Positions 36,767 to 41,088 of a DNA stretch of 41,088 nt are shown here, piece by piece (position 1 is the stretch's first letter; the number at the start of each line of letters is the position of its first letter). Made by a program: the position numbers and the translations under genes. The notes under the pieces are model-generated. The model worked only from the letters and a program-made list of their open reading frames with translations. It searched no databases and had not been told where the DNA came from. The stretch comes from Candidatus Tayloriibacteriota bacterium (lineage in GTDB: Bacteria > Patescibacteriota > Minisyncoccia > Phycocordibacterales > PALSA-1337), in the NCBI GenBank assembly GCA_028286665.1, contig JAQBRD010000010.1, positions 1 to 41,088 of the forward strand, written 5' to 3'.

Positions 36767-38278
36767 TTATTTGATCTGTCCTTTTTTAGGCAGGGGAAAG
36801 GAGATGGTGAATGCGCTGCCTTTTCCGAGGATGCTCCGCGCTTCGACGCTGCCTTCGTGAGCTTCCGCGATCCATTTGACGATCGCGAGGCCGAGGCCGC
36901 TGCCGCCGAAGTCCTTCGAGCGGGATTTCTCTCCTCGATAGAATCGTTCGAATATATGCGGAAGGTCTTTTTCCTCGATGCCGATGCCGTCGTCTTCGAC
37001 CACGATGTTCAGGCGATCCTTTTCGATCGCTCCGCTGATACGGATATGCCCGCCTTCTTTTCCATATGAAATTGCATTCGTGACGATGTTGGTGAAGAGG
37101 CGCTCGAGATAATATTCGTCGCCGACGATCTTCGATTGCGGAATGGCGGCCGTTTCGATGGAAATATTCTTTTTCGAAGCCATGCCTTTGTGCCGTCGAG
37201 CCACTTCCTTGACAACGCTTGCCACCTCGACCGTATGCGAGCGAACGTTCTTCCTGAAATCGCCTTCCTTCGTCGTGAGCAGGGAAAGATCTGAAAGGAT
37301 ATCGGTGAGATTCAGCACCTCGACGTTGATCGCCCGAAGAGCCTCTTTCGGATCAGTCTTCTTCTGGAGCGCGAGGTCGACGTTGCCGCGGATGATGGCG
37401 AGCGGCGTCCTGAGCTCGTGCGTCGCATCAGTGATGAAGCCGATCTTCTCCTGTTCCTGCTTCACGATGAGCGCGAGCTTTCCGGCTTCTTCGGCCTTCT
37501 TTCGCTCAGTCAGATCGAGATTCACCGCCACTGCGCCGATGACTTCTCCGAGCCGGTCGTGGATCGGCGCGCCGTAGGCTTCAGCAAGCCAGCGCTTGCC
37601 TGAAGGAAGTTCGACTTCCGCTTCGATCGGGCCGACGAGACGATTTTCGGCGATGGCACGCTGGAGCGTGAGCTCTTTCGGCTTCAATCTTTTTCCGTCC
37701 CTGATATGGCGATAGGTGTGGCCGACGACGAGCGTGTCTTTGTCAGTCACGGTGATCTGCGTGTCCGGTCCCATTTCCATCTTCTCCCGCATGTACGGGT
37801 TCGCTTCGATGCGCTTGCATTCAGGATCGAGAGAGAAGGTGACGCCGACCGGAAGGGCATTCATGAGCGCCTCGAGCCGCTGATTCGATTCGAAGAGCTC
37901 CTGCTGCACGGCCCGCTTCTCCGTGAGGTCGCGGATGAGGCACTGTATCATCGTCTTTCCATTCGCTTTGAACGCATGCGTGCTGACTTCCACCGTCTTC
38001 TTCGGTCCTGTCTTCGGCACGAGTTCCAGGTGCTCATAGAAAGCTTCGTCTGATCGGCGGAGATCGTCGAAGATGCGCTTGCCGGTGAAGTTCTTGTTGA
38101 AGACCCGAAGCTCGGAGATCTTTTTGCCGATGAGCTGCTTCTTGCCGTGGCCAGAGAGCTTCTCGATGAAAGGGTTGGCTTCAGTTATGACCCGGGTCTT
38201 GGCGTCCAAGACCAAGATGCCGATTCTTGTCGTTTCGAAAAGTCTCTTGTAGTTCAATCCTTCGGGGGTGGGGGACAT
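36767..38278 (-). CDS. Soluble PAS-PAS sensor histidine kinase
   Basis: Two PAS-like segments, DATHELRTPLAIIRGNVDLAL (HisKA), VEDDGIGIEEKDLPHIFERFYRGEKSRSKDFGGSGLGLAIVKWIAEAHEG (HATPase). No TM. Confidence 0.95.
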   Translation of the reverse strand: MSPTPEGLNYKRLFETTRIGILVLDAKTRVITEANPFIEKLSGHGKKQLIGKKISELRVFNKNFTGKRIFDDLRRSDEAFYEHLELVPKTGPKKTVEVSTHAFKANGKTMIQCLIRDLTEKRAVQQELFESNQRLEALMNALPVGVTFSLDPECKRIEANPYMREKMEMGPDTQITVTDKDTLVVGHTYRHIRDGKRLKPKELTLQRAIAENRLVGPIEAEVELPSGKRWLAEAYGAPIHDRLGEVIGAVAVNLDLTERKKAEEAGKLALIVKQEQEKIGFITDATHELRTPLAIIRGNVDLALQKKTDPKEALRAINVEVLNLTDILSDLSLLTTKEGDFRKNVRSHTVEVASVVKEVARRHKGMASKKNISIETAAIPQSKIVGDEYYLERLFTNIVTNAISYGKEGGHIRISGAIEKDRLNIVVEDDGIGIEEKDLPHIFERFYRGEKSRSKDFGGSGLGLAIVKWIAEAHEGSVEARSILGKGSAFTISFPLPKKGQIK

Positions 38279-38342
38279 AGGTCCTTATGTTATATATTAA
38301 ATTTAGATGAAAATCAAGGGGCAGTCGCTTTTCCTCACTCAT

Positions 38343-38765
38343 TCAGCGAATGCCGGTATCGCAGGAGACAGTTGTGTCGGCAAACATGCCCGCCTTCACG
38401 TTCACTGTGCCGCTGCTGCAGCGCGGATACATATTGCCTGAAGCGGCTGAGCGTATCGCGTATTCTCCAGGCGGTATGCGCACCGTAAATTTTCCTTGTG
38501 CATCAGATTTGAATTCCGCAATGATGTGAGTTTCATCCGGCGTCATAGCGACAAGGGAAGTCGCATATGGCTTATCTGCGCATTGCGCTTCTGGAGGATC
38601 GCGCATTACAGGACATGACGGGCCGAGCAGGACGGTTCCGCTGATGCCGCTCGTCGCTGAGCTGTCAGGAGATTTCGGTTTCGCCATTCGAATACTGCTG
38701 ATGACGGCAGGGCTGATCAGTGCGACTGCGAGTATGCCGATGAGCGTGATTTTTATTATTTTCAT
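38343..38765 (-). CDS. Secreted prealbumin-like/carboxypeptidase-regulatory-like protein
   Basis: Signal-like N-terminus, then SGTVLLGPSCPVM...FKSDAQGKFTVRIPPGEYAIRS and four Cys. Confidence 0.65.
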   Translation of the reverse strand: MKIIKITLIGILAVALISPAVISSIRMAKPKSPDSSATSGISGTVLLGPSCPVMRDPPEAQCADKPYATSLVAMTPDETHIIAEFKSDAQGKFTVRIPPGEYAIRSAASGNMYPRCSSGTVNVKAGMFADTTVSCDTGIR

Positions 38766-38769
38766 ATAG

Positions 38770-39330
38770 TTATAAGCTCTTTTTTATAGGCTCGTAATAC
38801 AGAACTTCAGCGCCGCAATTAAATGTTTTTGTTTTCAAGAGCCTGAGATCAACTCTGTCCCTGATGTTTTTAAATAATGGCAAGCCGCTCCCTAAAATAA
38901 CCGGATTAACATTGATCTGGTATTCATCAATCAAGCCAAGCTGCGTGAAGGCCACTATCATACTCGGGCTCCCAACTAAAATGTCCTTGCCTGTTTGCTG
39001 CTTGAGTTCCAGAATTTCATCTTCGATGATCTCGTGCTTCAATGTCGTATTTTTCCAATCGACATTCGTCAGCGTGCGGGAATAGACGATCTTCTGAATA
39101 TTGTCTGCCAAGACTGCGAATTCATCTTCCGGTTTGTTGCCGGAAGGTTCTTTGACGAGAGACGGCCAATACCTTTCCATAAGCTGATAGGTTATCCTGC
39201 CCCATATCATGATGTCCGCGCTCTTCAGCAGCTCGTTGTAATGCTGATGCATTTCGTCATCAGCAGTCATTGCCGTATGGTCGCAAAACCCATCAAGCGT
39301 CATATTGATTGCTGCGATTATTTTTCTCAT
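38770..39330 (-). CDS. Dihydrofolate reductase-family (RibD C-terminal-like) protein
   Basis: MRKIIAAINMTLDGFCDHTAM...IMIWGRITYQLMERYWPSL...DILVGSPSMIVAFTQLGLIDEYQINVNPVILGSGLPLF. Confidence 0.9.
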   Translation of the reverse strand: MRKIIAAINMTLDGFCDHTAMTADDEMHQHYNELLKSADIMIWGRITYQLMERYWPSLVKEPSGNKPEDEFAVLADNIQKIVYSRTLTNVDWKNTTLKHEIIEDEILELKQQTGKDILVGSPSMIVAFTQLGLIDEYQINVNPVILGSGLPLFKNIRDRVDLRLLKTKTFNCGAEVLYYEPIKKSL

Positions 39331-39334
39331 GATC

Positions 39335-39703
39335 TTATTTGATTAGGCTCGGATCATGAAAGACAGCCTCTATGTTATTTCCATCAAGGTCGTACGCGAA
39401 TGCCGCATAGTATCCTGGGGAATAGTCCTTCTGATATTCTGGTTTTCCATTGTCTTTTCCTCCGGCGTGTATCGCTTCTGCGTAAAAAGCATCGACGACA
39501 TCCTTATTCGCTGCTGCAAAAGCCACATGTGTTTGACCGGGCTTTCCTTCGCTTACCCAGAACATCGGTCGCTCTTTGCCGAAACCGACCACTTCGCCCT
39601 CGAACTCCATCTTGATCGCTATCCCGAGCGGATTCAATGCTGCGGCATAGAATGCTTTCGACTTTTCGAGATTGCTGACGCTGATGCCGATATGATCAAA
39701 CAT
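39335..39703 (-). CDS. VOC family (glyoxalase-like) protein
   Basis: MFDHIGISVSNLEKSKAFYAAALNPLGI...YYAAFAYDLDGNNIEAVFHD. Confidence 0.92.
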   Translation of the reverse strand: MFDHIGISVSNLEKSKAFYAAALNPLGIAIKMEFEGEVVGFGKERPMFWVSEGKPGQTHVAFAAANKDVVDAFYAEAIHAGGKDNGKPEYQKDYSPGYYAAFAYDLDGNNIEAVFHDPSLIK

Positions 39704-39823
39704 GTGTTTATTGATTAGAAATTGTAATTACAATGAATGCCGAAATTTTATCACATTTGTGACAGGCGTCTCTTCGCAGTTTTCGGTTTTTCTTACGTTG
39801 TCTCCAGAATCAAAAAAAAGCGG

Positions 39824-40333
39824 TTATTCAGGATTCATTGCGAGTTTCTGCAAAGTTTGCTCTGCTTCTCTCCGGTTTTTGATCACGAACACATCTTTGC
39901 CGGCTGTTTTTTCAATCTGCTCTCGGACCTTTCTTGTTGGAAATTTGAAAATGCTTTTTACAAGTTTAAAAAAGCCGACCTCGCTATGCAGCCTCTCAAC
40001 CGTATCTCCAGATTCCTTTGGAGGGAGGTGCTTGCGCATGCACGCGTTTACCAAAGTCCTGAAAGGATTAAAGTCAAAAAAGATCACCGTGTCCGCTCTT
40101 TGAAGCCGCATAGCCAATGTGTTGTGGTAATTCCCATCAAGTATCCATTCCTCCTTTTCAGTCAGATCGTTTATTTTCTTTTGCCACTCATCTGAAGTGA
40201 ATGCGCGTACCCATCCCGGTTTCCAGAAAATATTATCCAGATGAATGACATCTCGATTTAGGACTTTCCCCAACTTGCCTGCAAAGGTAGTTTTTCCAGC
40301 TCCGCTTCTTCCAATGATCAGAATTCTTTTCAT
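39824..40333 (-). CDS. P-loop kinase-like protein (adenylate kinase/topology-modulation family)
   Basis: ILIIGRSGAGKTTFAGKLGKVLNRDVIHLDNIFWKPGW...EEWILDGNYHNTLAMRLQRADTVIFFDF; TATACT 6 nt before ATG. Confidence 0.87.
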   Translation of the reverse strand: MKRILIIGRSGAGKTTFAGKLGKVLNRDVIHLDNIFWKPGWVRAFTSDEWQKKINDLTEKEEWILDGNYHNTLAMRLQRADTVIFFDFNPFRTLVNACMRKHLPPKESGDTVERLHSEVGFFKLVKSIFKFPTRKVREQIEKTAGKDVFVIKNRREAEQTLQKLAMNPE

Positions 40334-40390
40334 GTGCGAAGTATATCAAAACTTTCAGTTAGCGTTAGAAGCTGTGCGGGGCGGGGAAGT

Positions 40391-40447
40391 GCATAAAAGA
40401 GAAACCCGCCGCGAACGACGGGATTTACTCCTGTGTTCGGGGCGGGC
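40391..40447 (-). terminator. Hairpin of the repeated terminator family
   Basis: CCCGCC...GGCGGG stem; shares GCATAAAAGAGAAACCCGC with 34559-34577. Confidence 0.65.
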
Positions 40448-40941
40448 TAATTCAGGACCAGCAGATCTGCCAATGACTTCGGCGTCTCGGGCAATTCGCG
40501 CATTCTTCCGTGAGCGACCGCAAGGTTTCGGGGAATTGCTGGGATCTCTTCGCCCCAGATGAATTCCTGAAAATCCCGAAAGACTTCCTCGCAGCCGTGA
40601 CAGTCGTCCCAGCGGATTTGATATGCGATAGGCGTCAATTCAGTGCCGTGCCATCCGCCGACGATTACTTCCTGGAGGTTGTAATCTCCGAATCGCTTGA
40701 ATCCGCAGTAACTGCTTTTGGTCTGCAGATCATAGAACTTGAATTTTCGCGGATCGATTTCCTCTGCCATTGTGATGGCGAGAATAATACTCTCTGCTCC
40801 ATTCAGGGTCGATGTCCGTGCATTTGCCTTGCCGTCATATGTTCCTGTGAACACGATCTGGTTGCCGTAGATGGCGTAGGCTACTTCATTGAAGGGATTC
40901 TCCGATTTGTTGGATCTCTTGTAATTGACTTTGGTTTTCAA
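40447..40941 (-). CDS. Hypothetical protein (164 aa, TTG start)
   Basis: ORF with AAAGGA SD 7 nt before TTG; TATAAT upstream. Confidence 0.65.
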   Translation of the reverse strand: MKTKVNYKRSNKSENPFNEVAYAIYGNQIVFTGTYDGKANARTSTLNGAESIILAITMAEEIDPRKFKFYDLQTKSSYCGFKRFGDYNLQEVIVGGWHGTELTPIAYQIRWDDCHGCEEVFRDFQEFIWGEEIPAIPRNLAVAHGRMRELPETPKSLADLLVLN

Positions 40942-41088
40942 TCTGCATTCCTTTCGTTTCAGGGTTATGGCTAGTATTATACTACTTTAATATATTATAG
41001 TCAAGTATATGAAACGGTAGAAGAAATCAATTGGATTTTAATATCCAGGATGCTATATTTGATTCAGAAGCGGGGGAAACGGAAGTAC

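Noticed and set aside
1-41088. tRNA, rRNA, tmRNA, RNase P RNA
   Set aside because: No characteristic T-loop GGTTCRANYCC context or conserved cores seen in the spacers by eye; a tRNAscan/Infernal run would be needed to be certain.
1-41088. UGA recoding as in some CPR lineages
   Set aside because: TGA is used as a normal stop (e.g. recO at 5906-5908, the carboxypeptidase at 16213, 17760) with no conserved domain extending through it.

Overview
The 41 kb window has no visible rRNA, tRNA, CRISPR array or transposase. The gene content and sparse Shine-Dalgarno (SD) sites look like a Patescibacteria/CPR-type bacterium (inference). The left part (1-~16.2 kb, + strand) is mostly housekeeping: argS 3' end, ileS, recO, glyS, an M16 protease, an AI-2E transporter, metG, tatD, a prepilin and a D,D-carboxypeptidase. 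The middle (~16.2-23.2 kb) holds a matrixin-like protease, small ORFs, a branched-chain aminotransferase, an OmpR/PhoB-family response regulator, a zinc-ribbon protein, an ECF-like sigma factor and an Fn3-repeat membrane protein. The right part (~23.2-41 kb) is accessory, mostly - strand: small single-domain proteins (VOC, SRPBCC, SnoaL, DUF1697, DHFR-like), hydrolases, an MFS transporter, a minimal LigD-type ligase and a PAS histidine kinase. The main observations are: (1) AT-rich spacers around the response regulator carry arrays of a TAT(T/C)AA(C/A/G) heptamer spaced about 11 bp apart, resembling the direct-repeat boxes of PhoB/PhoP-type regulators; (2) IleRS contains a complete histidine-phosphatase domain in frame; (3) at least 12 genes have a -10-like hexamer ending 6-8 nt before the ATG, suggesting leaderless transcription; (4) a possible leader-peptide/attenuator lies upstream of a small ORF and ilvE; (5) a dispersed GC-rich hairpin family lies 3' of several - strand genes; (6) an ATP-dependent ligase has a nucleotidyltransferase domain but no OB fold. 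All calls come from reading the sequence; no searches were run.
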